Assembly (NCBI GenBank): GCA_948436455.1
Contig: CAOJIB010000009.1
Span: 1-36,632 of the forward strand
DNA from: an uncultured Blautia sp.
GTDB lineage: Bacteria > Bacillota > Clostridia > Lachnospirales > Lachnospiraceae
Length of the DNA stretch: 36,632 nt
Reading direction: 5' to 3'
Each line of letters begins with the position of its first letter. Within the stretch, counting starts at the first letter, position 1. Below the pieces are notes generated by a model. It had not been told where the DNA came from. It saw only the letters and a list, made by a program, of their open reading frames with translations, and searched no databases. A program made the translations under genes and the position numbers. This document shows positions 13,778 through 21,237 of the stretch, in pieces.

Positions 13778-16245
13778 TCTTTTGCTCCTTTATCGGCGGC
13801 GGTCTTTTTTGCCGGAGTCTTTTTCACTGGCGCTTTCCTAGCGGCCTTCTTCTTTGGCGCCTTTTCGGCGACGACCTTTTTCTCAGATGCTTTTTCGGCG
13901 ACGGTTTTCTTCTCGGGCGCTTTTTCGACGACAGCTTTCTTCTCGGACGCCTTTTTGGCGACAACCTTTTCCACGGCGGCCGCCTTTGGAACAGCTGCCT
14001 CCAAGGCGGCTGCTTCCCCTCCCGCGGCCTTTTCCATCTTATCTTGTATTTCCTGCTTCAAATCGGCTTTCTTCGCAGGCGCTTTTTTCTTCCGTGCCTC
14101 CTGATTGCCAGTTACCTTCTCCAATGCCTCGCTATAGGAATAGATACTGATACCAAGAGGCGGCACTTTCACAGAAATGGAATCGGCCCGTTCGTCGCAT
14201 TCTGCCTTCTTGGACATTTTCACCTTCGGATTCACATGGCCGCTTCCCCCGAACGCTTCTTTATCGCTGTTGAGGATTTCTTTATATTTCCCCGGATAAG
14301 GCACGCCGATATTGTAGCCCGTATAGGCGTTGGGCGAAAAATTGCAGACAATCAGTAAGGTATCTTCCCGACGTTTCGTCTTGCGCAGAAAAACCAGGAT
14401 ATTTTCTTCGTAGCGCATCGCCTGAATCCATTCGAAGCCCTCTTCCTTTTCATCCAGCTCATACAAGGCAGGTCTTGCAAGGTACAAGGCAGCCAGCTCC
14501 CTTGCATACGCCGCAAATTCCTCGCTTACGCCTGCGGCGGGAAGGCTCATCTTCTTCCCCGGATGGCAGAATAGATAGCCCAGCGCCACCCGCAGGCCGC
14601 TCTCCTTTTCTTTGCGATCGCCGGGCAGATTCTCCAGCCAGGAAGCGTAGTCCCCGATGTCCCGGCGGCCCAGCGTCAGCAGATATCTCTCAGAATAGCC
14701 GTAGACCATACTAAACGTAAGCTGGTCGTAATGGGCCGTTCGCTGAGAAAAATCTTTTTGCAGATAGTCCAGAAGATCCTGGGTAAAGCCCCGATTCCAC
14801 TTATAGTCGAAGCCAACGGCATCATCTTCCACCGCGCCGGTCAGCGCCGGCCATAACCCTTCTTCCTGGGCGATAAACAAAAAGCCGGGACGCTCCTTTC
14901 GAAGCATGGAATGCAGGTGCTTTAAAAAGTCCACCGCATCCAGATTTTCATTGGAGCCGTATAGATTCGGCGCCCACTCCCCGTCCTGACGGCCATAGTC
15001 CAAATAGAGCATCGCGTCCACGTCGTCCAGACGCAGCCCGTCGATATGGTATTTCCGCATCCAGAAAAAAGCGTTGGCAATCAGGAAATTCCGTACCAGC
15101 GGACTCTGGTAATTAAAAAGCAGCGTCCCCCAGAAGGGATGGTATTTCCTGCGCATATCTTCGTTTTCATAGAGACAGGTGCCGTCGAAGCACACCAGCC
15201 CCTCCGGCAGCTCTGGGAAATGAGCCGCCGCCCAATCCAGGATCACGCCAATGCCGTTCTGGTGCAGCACGTCCACAAAATACATAAAGTCTTCGCAAAC
15301 GCCCAGTCGTCTGGTGGGCGCATAATACCAGGCTGTATTATAGCCGGCGGAAGCCTCGTCAAAATATTCCATCACCGGCAGCAATTCTACGTGAGTATAG
15401 CCCATCTTCCCGGCGTACGCGGCGATCTCGCCCGCCAGGCTTTTGTAATCTCCTGCTTCCTTCCAGTGGACAAGATCCAGCTCCAGAATATGCAGCGGTT
15501 CCTTATGGGAAGGCAGCTCCTTTTTCTGCCATTTCTCATCCTGCCAGCGATAGGCGTCCAGATCGGCGACGCAGGAAGCGCCCGCTGGGGGCAGCTCCGT
15601 CTGAAAGCCATAGGGATCGCCCTTTAAGTACACTCTGCCACCCTTGGCCTGCATTTCATATTTGTAAAGCGCGCCCGGACGGACGCCCGGAATAAACAAT
15701 TCATAAATGCCGCTGGCAGGCATCCGGTGCATCAAATGCCGACGGCCGTCCCACTGATTAAAATCACCTACCACGCTTACGCGAAAAGCATTGGGCGCCC
15801 ATACGGCGAACAACACGCCCTCGACGCCGTCCAGCGTCATAGGATGCGCGCCTAATTTTTCATAGACCTCGTAATGGATACCGGCCAGAAAGCGTTTTTC
15901 ATCCACTTCTTCCAGCTGACAGGGAAAGCGGTAGGGATCCGCCGGGATTTCCTCCGTTCGTTCCTCTCCATCCTTTTCCACCGTGACCTCAAAAGAATAG
16001 GCGGGGATCTTTTTCCCCGGCAGAAGCGCCGCGAAATATCCCGCCTCGTCTGCCATTTCCATCGGATACGCCTTCTTTTGCGATACCTTCACCAAAGCCT
16101 TCGACGCCTGCGGATACCAGCACTGGATCAGTACGCCGTCCTTCGTCATGCGCGGCCCCATTACGTCCCTGGGCGCGTTTTCCTCGCCGTATACCACGGC
16201 CTCGATCCGCGGCCAGTCCATGTATTTATATAAGATTTCATCCAT
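13774..16245 (-). CDS. GlgB-like glycogen branching enzyme homologue, probably catalytically degenerate, with Lys/Ala-rich tail
   Basis: The 823-residue protein has the layout of 1,4-alpha-glucan branching enzyme: N-terminal beta-sandwich modules (CBM48 near 142-225), a GH13 barrel (about 255-580) and an all-beta C-terminal domain to about 706. Region I (LDWAAAHF, D337, H342) and region II with the nucleophile (GLRLDDV, D407) are present. In region III the expected general acid Glu of AEES is Gln (AQEEG, Q460), and in region IV the usual SHDE is GRRD (526-529), so both the conserved His and the transition-state Asp appear lost. I checked both from the codons. Residues 710-823 are an added tail of Lys, Ala, Glu and Pro, partly in 10-residue repeats. 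It may be a glycogen-binding or regulatory homologue rather than an active enzyme; that is inference. Start at 16245, weak ribosome site. Confidence 0.85.
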   Translation of the reverse strand: MDEILYKYMDWPRIEAVVYGEENAPRDVMGPRMTKDGVLIQCWYPQASKALVKVSQKKAYPMEMADEAGYFAALLPGKKIPAYSFEVTVEKDGEERTEEIPADPYRFPCQLEEVDEKRFLAGIHYEVYEKLGAHPMTLDGVEGVLFAVWAPNAFRVSVVGDFNQWDGRRHLMHRMPASGIYELFIPGVRPGALYKYEMQAKGGRVYLKGDPYGFQTELPPAGASCVADLDAYRWQDEKWQKKELPSHKEPLHILELDLVHWKEAGDYKSLAGEIAAYAGKMGYTHVELLPVMEYFDEASAGYNTAWYYAPTRRLGVCEDFMYFVDVLHQNGIGVILDWAAAHFPELPEGLVCFDGTCLYENEDMRRKYHPFWGTLLFNYQSPLVRNFLIANAFFWMRKYHIDGLRLDDVDAMLYLDYGRQDGEWAPNLYGSNENLDAVDFLKHLHSMLRKERPGFLFIAQEEGLWPALTGAVEDDAVGFDYKWNRGFTQDLLDYLQKDFSQRTAHYDQLTFSMVYGYSERYLLTLGRRDIGDYASWLENLPGDRKEKESGLRVALGYLFCHPGKKMSLPAAGVSEEFAAYARELAALYLARPALYELDEKEEGFEWIQAMRYEENILVFLRKTKRREDTLLIVCNFSPNAYTGYNIGVPYPGKYKEILNSDKEAFGGSGHVNPKVKMSKKAECDERADSISVKVPPLGISIYSYSEALEKVTGNQEARKKKAPAKKADLKQEIQDKMEKAAGGEAAALEAAVPKAAAVEKVVAKKASEKKAVVEKAPEKKTVAEKASEKKVVAEKAPKKKAARKAPVKKTPAKKTAADKGAKE
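13826..13975 (-). repeat. 30-bp tandem repeats encoding the tail of the GlgB-like protein
   Basis: Around four to five degenerate 30-bp units encode the ten-residue pattern (V/A)-V-x-(E/K)-K-A-(S/P)-E-K-K at protein residues about 761-800, with less regular KKA/KKT units after it. Sequences of this composition are disordered, strongly basic and resemble histone H1-like tails. The number of units is likely to vary between strains. Confidence 0.7.
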
Positions 16246-16317
16246 CGTCGTTTCCCAAGCCTTTCTGTTTTTCCCGGTAACCGGGCGTATAGAATTAGTA
16301 TTTACGGTTTTCTTTTT

Positions 16318-16346
16318 AGTATAGCATTTCCCGAAAGAAATGTAAA
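16318..16346 (-). promoter_or_regulatory. Promoter of the glgB-like/mscS pair
   Basis: On the minus strand TTTACA (16346-16341), a 17-base spacer and TATACT (16323-16318), about 72 bp before the start codon: a good sigma-A match. Confidence 0.65.
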
Positions 16347-16372
16347 AGAAAAGATGGAAAAGACCTCCAAAC

Positions 16373-16405
16373 AGTAACTATTTCGCCTACGGCTTCATAG
16401 TTACT
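16373..16405. repeat. Dispersed hairpin family 2, copy 1
   Basis: AGTAACTAT (16373-16381) and ATAGTTACT (16397-16405) form a perfect 9-bp stem with a 15-base loop. A second copy with a compensated stem base lies at 33398-33432. Confidence 0.75.
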
Positions 16406-16555
16406 AAATCTGTCCATTCCAAGTCGCCTACAGCGAGGAACAGATTCTCTCTTGGCTACCTATATGTGTGTGTTCTTGCGGACTTTGCAGCAAGTGCAAA
16501 GTCCCGGGCCAAATAAGTACCCAACACACACAAATAGGGGAGATTGCTCTCCCCT
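16373..16555. other. Block of five inverted repeats, possible structured RNA
   Basis: In 183 bp there are: the family-2 hairpin (16373-16405); AATCTGT/ACAGATT arms (16407-16413, 16440-16446); 10-bp arms TGTGTGTGTT/AACACACACA (16465-16474, 16523-16532) enclosing a 9-bp GGACTTTGC/GCAAAGTCC hairpin (16480-16488, 16496-16504); and an 8-bp AGGGGAGA/TCTCCCCT tetraloop hairpin (16536-16543, 16548-16555). It follows the PqqD-like gene on the minus strand. No strong T tract follows any stem, so it is not an obvious terminator. I do not recognise a named RNA family. Confidence 0.5.
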
Positions 16556-16583
16556 ACTTCGCTATGGAAATCGTTCTTTTTTC

Positions 16584-16943
16584 TTATGGCTGCTCTGGCG
16601 TTTTGAAATGAATAAAACGATAGCTCTCCACGATCTGGAAATATTTCACAATTCGCGGATATAATGGCTCCGCCTCTTCGCCAAAGGCCTCCTTCTGGAG
16701 ATTGGCCAGCTCCAGGACGGATTTTTCCCCGTCGATGAGCGGCCAGAGGAAGCTGCCAAACTTATCCAGGTGCACCTTCGTATACCGGGGCCTGTGAAAC
16801 AGCTTTTGGGCAATTCGGTTAAAGACGCCCGTATTTTCCACGGAAAGGACGACGATCTTGTTTTCATCCAGCTCCCAGGAAATTTCCCCGGCCCGCTCAG
16901 GAATCAAATCCAAATAATTTTTCTGCTGCTTTTTCTTTTTCAT
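16584..16943 (-). CDS. PqqD-like (RiPP recognition element fold) protein
   Basis: A 119-residue protein starting MKKKKQQKNYLDLIPER, with the pattern typical of PqqD-like peptide-binding domains: a beta-rich first half (WELDENKIVVLSVEN), then LDKFGSFLWPLIDGEKSVLEL (helix after a turn, here in pieces) and a C-terminal YPRIVKYFQIVESYRFIHF helix. In RiPP pathways this fold binds a leader peptide, but no radical SAM enzyme or precursor peptide is nearby. A GTG at 16964 is possible but lacks a ribosome site; the ATG at 16943 shares its A with the TAA stop of the OPT transporter gene (TAATG), so I favour a coupled start there. The partner is probably the transporter. The assignment to PqqD is moderate. 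Confidence 0.7.
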   Translation of the reverse strand: MKKKKQQKNYLDLIPERAGEISWELDENKIVVLSVENTGVFNRIAQKLFHRPRYTKVHLDKFGSFLWPLIDGEKSVLELANLQKEAFGEEAEPLYPRIVKYFQIVESYRFIHFKTPEQP

Positions 16944-18841
16944 TAATTCTTCTGCTTCTTCCACAGGGAGAATTTAAGCAGGCTTAGGATCATGACAATC
17001 ATCAGCACTACGCCGCCGATATTGCCTAAATTCACGCTGCCTGACAGATCCATATTCAGGCCCACGACCGTTAGGATCGCCAGGATAATCCCCACCAGGC
17101 CCTCTCCGGCAATCATACCAGCGCAGTATAAGGTGCCGTCCGTACTCTGTCTTTCCTTCGTCTTTTCGTCCACGTTCTTTCTGCCGTCCATCAGCATACG
17201 AACAACACCGCCGATCATAATCGTCGCGTTTAAGTAGATCGGCAGATACAGACCGATGGCGAAAGGCATGACCGGGATCCGCAGAATTTCCAGGCCAAGA
17301 GCCAGGAAAACACCGATAAATACAAGATTCCAGGGCAGATCTCCGCCCATGATCCCTTCTACGATCATCTTCATCAGCGTTGCCTGAGGCGCCGGTACCT
17401 CCGCGCCGCCGTAGCCGTAAGCGGTATTCAGAAGATACAGCACGCCGCCGATAGCAAGACCCGCGGCCACAACGCCGACCAGCTCGCCGATCTGCTGCCT
17501 CTTAGGCGTTGCGCCCAGCAGGAAGCCGGTCTTTAAGTCCTGCGACGTATCGCCTGCGATAGCCGCTACAATACAGATAACAGAGCCGATGGCGATGGCG
17601 CCTGTCATACCGCTGATACCCGTATCACCGGAAGCCTTAATAGCAATCGTCGCAATCAAAAGGGTTGCGATGGCCATACCGGAAACCGGGTTATTGGAAC
17701 TACCGATCAGTCCTACCATACGGGAGGAAACTGTGGCAAAGAAGAAACCGAAAACTACGATGATTACCGCACCCAGCAGATTCACCGGGATCGCCGGTAC
17801 CAGCCAGATTGCCAGAATCATCACGACAATACCGATCAAAACAATATTCATCGGCAGATCCTGATCCGTCCTCTTGTCACTGACCGTCCTGCCGCCTCTC
17901 ATGCTCTTCATGGAATCGCGGAAAGTCGTGATAATCAGCGGAAGGGATTTAATCAGGGAAATAATGCCGCCTGTTGCAATTGCACCGGCGCCGATATACC
18001 GTACATAGGAACCCCAGATCGCCGAAGCGCCCCCGTCCGCATAAAGCTGGCCAATAGTTACTCCCACGTCTGCGGGATACATCCAAGTATTCGCGCCAAA
18101 CAGGCAGATCAGCGGAATGATCACCATCCAGCCCACTAAAGAGCCGACGAACATATAAGAAGCCACCTGCGGGCCTACGATATAACCCACGCCCAAAAGC
18201 GCCGGATACACTTCCATACCCAGCTCGCCCTTAAAGGATTTAAACGCCGCCGACACGTCGGCCGGTATCACTTTAATACCGTCTACCAGCAGCTTAAAGA
18301 TCGCTGCCAGCCCCATGCCGCTGAAAACAGTAGAAGCGTTGGCGCCGCCTTCTTCACCGGCCAGAAGCACGTCCGCGCAGGCGGTTCCTTCCGGATACAG
18401 CAGCGTCGCATGCTCTTTCACGATCAGCGCGTTCCGAAGCGGAATCATGAACAGCACGCCTAAAATACCGCCGCAAAGGGCGATTAACGTAATCTCCACA
18501 AGGCTTGGCATTCCGCACAGCCCTTCCTCCGCCCATAAAAACAGCGCCGGCATCGTAAAGATCGCGCCGGCTGCCAAGGACTCGCCGGCAGAACCGATCG
18601 TCTGCACCATATTGCTTTCCAAAATGGAGTTTTTCTTCATGATGACGCGGATCACACCCATAGAGATAACCGCGGCAGGTATGGAGGCCGATACGGTCAT
18701 ACCTACGCGCAGGCCTAAGTACGCATTGGCCGCGCCAAAAATGATCGCCAGGATAATACCCAGGATGATCGACGTCACCGTAAATTCCGTCGTGATCTTT
18801 TCCGCAGGAATATACGGCTTAAACTCTTTGTTTTCTTTCAA
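16943..18841 (-). CDS. OPT family oligopeptide/metal-chelate transporter
   Basis: A 632-residue polytopic membrane protein of the OPT family, proton-coupled importers of oligopeptides or metal-siderophore complexes. It begins with a short cytoplasmic stretch and the family's first helix with NAYLGLRVGMTVSASIPAAV (about 39-58, in pieces), and has SSNNPVSGMAIATLL (about 384-398) and DTSQDLKTGFLLGATP (about 433-448), both hallmark loops, and about 14-16 hydrophobic segments. The start codon is TTG at 18841, preceded by GAGGGGGAAAGAC; no better ATG is near. A strong promoter lies about 120 bp upstream. The substrate cannot be read from sequence. The coupled PqqD-like gene follows. Confidence 0.92.
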   Translation of the reverse strand: MKENKEFKPYIPAEKITTEFTVTSIILGIILAIIFGAANAYLGLRVGMTVSASIPAAVISMGVIRVIMKKNSILESNMVQTIGSAGESLAAGAIFTMPALFLWAEEGLCGMPSLVEITLIALCGGILGVLFMIPLRNALIVKEHATLLYPEGTACADVLLAGEEGGANASTVFSGMGLAAIFKLLVDGIKVIPADVSAAFKSFKGELGMEVYPALLGVGYIVGPQVASYMFVGSLVGWMVIIPLICLFGANTWMYPADVGVTIGQLYADGGASAIWGSYVRYIGAGAIATGGIISLIKSLPLIITTFRDSMKSMRGGRTVSDKRTDQDLPMNIVLIGIVVMILAIWLVPAIPVNLLGAVIIVVFGFFFATVSSRMVGLIGSSNNPVSGMAIATLLIATIAIKASGDTGISGMTGAIAIGSVICIVAAIAGDTSQDLKTGFLLGATPKRQQIGELVGVVAAGLAIGGVLYLLNTAYGYGGAEVPAPQATLMKMIVEGIMGGDLPWNLVFIGVFLALGLEILRIPVMPFAIGLYLPIYLNATIMIGGVVRMLMDGRKNVDEKTKERQSTDGTLYCAGMIAGEGLVGIILAILTVVGLNMDLSGSVNLGNIGGVVLMIVMILSLLKFSLWKKQKN

Positions 18842-18963
18842 GTGTCTTTCCCCCTCACTCTTGTAATGTGTACCGGAAACGCTCCAAAAAACGCGCGCAA
18901 TGATGCGACAATCTTTTATCGATCGTCTGCGCTGTGGAACGAATGAATTTTCCGATATAAAGT

Positions 18964-18992
18964 ATTATACAAAAATTGCGTACATTTTACAA
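18964..18992 (-). promoter_or_regulatory. Promoter of the OPT transporter operon
   Basis: On the minus strand TTGTAA (18992-18987), a 17-base spacer and TATAAT (18969-18964), a consensus -10. The transcript would carry a leader of about 115 bases that includes imperfect complementary arms around 18890-18935. Confidence 0.75.
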
Positions 18993-19077
18993 GAATACTT
19001 TTGCAATTTATCAGGGTAAACGAAATTCTTTGCGGCTTTTCTGTGAAATCGTCACAAAGTCCCAAAGCGGCGCTTCT

Positions 19078-19713
19078 TCAACTTTTGAAAATCTTCACCG
19101 GCTGCCGCAGCACAGTCCGCAACCTTTCCACCGCGATCCTTCGCGGATCGCTAAGATAAATCTCATGATGCAGCCGCCCCTTGGAAAAATCCGGAACGAC
19201 GCCTTGTTCTCTGGAAAATTCTTTCATTCGCAAAAGCGTCTCCGCTTCCGTATCGTAGCTTCCAATATGCATACACTGCACACAGAGCCCTTCCTCATAG
19301 GTAAAAAACTCCGCCGGTGAAAAATCGGCTTTTTTCTTTTCAGCCGCCTCCGCCACCGCCCAGTCAAAATCTTTTTGCGTGACAAAGTCCGGCAGACGGA
19401 TCATGGAAATCCACTGAAAATCCGACTTATTTGAAAGATCCAGGCCGCCGTCCGCCTGCCACCAGAGTCCCTCCAGCGGCGGCACAACATAGGGAAAATA
19501 TCCTTCGATCTTATGATCGCCTTTATCGCTCATCCGAATGGTAAAAGCAACGCCGTAGAGAATCTGCATCGCCCGCTTATATTCCCCGTCCGGCGCGTTA
19601 GGATCGCCCTTGCCCCGGACGGCCACATACTGCATCCGGGGAATCTCCACCAGCCCTGGCTTTTTTGGCGGCAGATAAAATTCCTTATATTCCTTCTTAT
19701 AATCAAACGCCAT
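19078..19713 (-). CDS. GyrI-like small-molecule-binding domain protein
   Basis: A 211-residue protein from MAFDYKKEYKEFY. The sequence has the pattern of single-domain GyrI-like/effector-binding proteins: VEIPRMQYVAVRGKGDPN (about 20-37), a GYFPYVVPPLEGLWW segment near 75-89, and YEEGLCVQCMHIGSYDTE near 145-160, which is typical of the GyrI fold repeats. Members bind small molecules or hydrolyse cyclopropanoid toxins; the ligand here is unknown. An upstream ATG at 19749 lacks support, while AAGGAGCAGCT precedes the ATG at 19713. It follows the TfoX-like gene by 48 bp and probably shares an operon with the WYL regulator, which suggests a sensory or stress role. Function otherwise unknown. Confidence 0.75.
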   Translation of the reverse strand: MAFDYKKEYKEFYLPPKKPGLVEIPRMQYVAVRGKGDPNAPDGEYKRAMQILYGVAFTIRMSDKGDHKIEGYFPYVVPPLEGLWWQADGGLDLSNKSDFQWISMIRLPDFVTQKDFDWAVAEAAEKKKADFSPAEFFTYEEGLCVQCMHIGSYDTEAETLLRMKEFSREQGVVPDFSKGRLHHEIYLSDPRRIAVERLRTVLRQPVKIFKS

Positions 19714-19761
19714 AGCTGCTCCTTTTTCATTTTGCAGCGCCGCAAACAATTTTCTCCAACG

Positions 19762-20088
19762 CTATTTCTTTTTTGTCTTTCTGGGCTTGGGAAGCGGCAG
19801 CTCCCGACAGGTCGCAACGACGAATTCCGTCAGAAATTCCCGGTCGTCCAGCTCTTCCATCCGGAAATATGGCTTCGCCCCTTCATACGGAGACGCCGTT
19901 TCCAGATCAGGCGCCAGACATTTCCCCGCCTCCGTCACTTTAATAAACAGCTCGTCCCCGCACAACAGCGCGAAAATTTTCCCATCGCAGTACATCCCAT
20001 ACTCGCCAAACATTTTTCGGTAGGTAATCTCCCCCGCTCCCGCCAGCTGATCGGCCACATATTGTACAAATTCCGGCGTACATGCCAT
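19762..20088 (-). CDS. TfoX N-terminal domain family protein
   Basis: A 108-residue protein carrying only the TfoX/Sxy N-terminal domain: TPEFVQYVADQL (about 4-15), ITYRKMFGEYGMYCDGKIFALLCGDELFIKV (about 21-51, in pieces here YRKMFGEYG and FALLCGDELF) and a C-terminal PYFRMEELDD segment, ending in a basic PRKTKKK tail. In Gammaproteobacteria full-length TfoX controls competence, but stand-alone domains in Firmicutes have no known role. The start follows AAGGAGGACG. It sits between a WYL regulator (64 bp upstream) and a GyrI-like gene (48 bp downstream) on the same strand. Confidence in the family is good. Confidence 0.8.
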   Translation of the reverse strand: MACTPEFVQYVADQLAGAGEITYRKMFGEYGMYCDGKIFALLCGDELFIKVTEAGKCLAPDLETASPYEGAKPYFRMEELDDREFLTEFVVATCRELPLPKPRKTKKK

Positions 20089-20152
20089 ACCATCGTCCTC
20101 CTTTTTTCAAAAATCTCCATACTACACGCCCACAAGCCGCCTGGCGAAAGTT

Positions 20153-21058
20153 TTACGAATAATTCTTCCACATGCTTTCAAGAATCCCTCGAAGCTCTTC
20201 CCGCAGTTCCTTTGGCTCAAGGAGCCTGGCCTTCTCCCGGAAAGTCAAAAGCCAGGTCAGCAATTCCTCTTTATCCGTATAATCCGCCTGAAACAGCAGC
20301 CTTCCATCCGCCTGCTCCACATAGCAGTCCCGGCCGAACTCCTCCACCAGCCGCCATTTGCACTCCGGCGCAAAAATCACCCGCACCCGAATACCTCCCG
20401 GAAAAATCCTTTCATTTCGAAGATCCGGCGCCGGCGCGAAGCGCTTCTGAAAATGCCCCTGCAAAAGCCGCAGCTCTTCCATCCGGTTCAATTTAAACAA
20501 GCGGAAATCCTGCCGGGCGCGGCACCAGCCCCACACATACCAGCTAGACCATCGAAAAAGCAGATAATAGGGCTCGATCGTCCGCCTGCTTTCTCCTTTC
20601 GGGGCAAAATAGAGAAATTCCAACTCTCTTTTTGTTTCAATCGCCTCTCGGATCATCTGGATCTTCGGCGCCAAAGACGCATTATACCAGGAAGAAAGGT
20701 CGATCAGGATTGACTGATCGCCGGTCATAAAGTCCGAAGAACCCGCCGAAAGCTTTTCCATCAGCTGGCCGTAGCGGTTTGTGCCGTTGACGCTGTCCAG
20801 GCTCCGCAGACCCGCCAGAATATCCTTCATTTCCCCGGTCGTAAAAACTGTCCGATCCACCTTATAATCTTCCATGATGGAAACGCCGCCGCCGACCCCC
20901 TGTCTGGTTACAATTGGAATCCCCGCCCGGGAAAGCTCCTCCAGATCCCGTCGAATCGTCCGGCCGGAAACCTCGAATTGCCGGGCCAACTCCCCGGCCG
21001 TCGCCGTATCCTTTTGCAGCAGAATCGATAAAATTCCTATCAATCGGTCAATTTTCAT
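20153..21058 (-). CDS. YafY-type HTH-WYL transcriptional regulator
   Basis: A 301-residue regulator with an N-terminal winged helix (KIDRLIGILSILLQK, then TAGELARQFEVSGRTIRRDLEELSRAGIP at about 20-48, given in parts) and a WYL domain at about 140-215. The hallmark is present as SSWYVWGWCRARQDFRLFKLNRM, with the expected Tyr and Arg contacts (SWYVWG, FRLFKLNR). A WCX-type C-terminal extension follows. WYL proteins respond to nucleic acid or small ligands in several systems. The start at 21058 follows GGAGTAGATG. A 9-bp perfect inverted repeat upstream (21095-21118) is a likely operator, which suggests autoregulation and control of the following TfoX-like and GyrI-like genes. Confidence 0.88.
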   Translation of the reverse strand: MKIDRLIGILSILLQKDTATAGELARQFEVSGRTIRRDLEELSRAGIPIVTRQGVGGGVSIMEDYKVDRTVFTTGEMKDILAGLRSLDSVNGTNRYGQLMEKLSAGSSDFMTGDQSILIDLSSWYNASLAPKIQMIREAIETKRELEFLYFAPKGESRRTIEPYYLLFRWSSWYVWGWCRARQDFRLFKLNRMEELRLLQGHFQKRFAPAPDLRNERIFPGGIRVRVIFAPECKWRLVEEFGRDCYVEQADGRLLFQADYTDKEELLTWLLTFREKARLLEPKELREELRGILESMWKNYS

Positions 21059-21094
21059 ATTTTCATCTACTCCTGTTTACAGTATACCACTAAA

Positions 21095-21118
21095 AATAGG
21101 ACACCTGTATGTCCTATT
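21095..21118. promoter_or_regulatory. Palindromic operator upstream of the WYL regulator
   Basis: Arms AATAGGACA (21095-21103) and TGTCCTATT (21110-21118) are perfect inverted repeats with a six-base spacer. On the minus strand a TATACT -10 (21086-21081) lies just downstream and the -35 region overlaps the palindrome and is poor, as expected for a regulated promoter. Confidence 0.65.
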
Positions 21119-21169
21119 CCAAAAATATTTTTTCAGATTTCCCGGCGTTTCTCTCCTATACAAACGTAC

Positions 21170-21220
21170 AAAAGGGCCGCAATACCCGTTTCAGGCACAG
21201 TCAAACGGATATCGCAGCCC
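21170..21220 (-). terminator. Terminator of the GT2-to-cca operon
   Basis: On the minus strand an 18-bp stem with three G-T wobbles (21220-21203 with 21191-21174) encloses an 11-base loop and is followed by TTTT (21173-21170), 18 bp after the cca stop. This is a strong Rho-independent terminator. Confidence 0.85.
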
Positions 21221-21237
21221 CAAAGCCGCCGAACGGC

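Larger units (their letters stand above)
16246..16583. other. Non-coding region between the PqqD-like gene and the glgB-like gene
   Basis: 338 bp without a supported gene. It contains the glgB-like promoter (16318-16346), a short CCCGGT/ACCGGG palindrome in that gene's leader (16273-16285), and a block of consecutive inverted repeats (16373-16555). Confidence 0.7.

Noticed and set aside
15046..15627. Plus-strand frame of 193 codons inside the glgB-like gene
   Set aside because: It is the antisense shadow of a clearly recognised GH13 protein.
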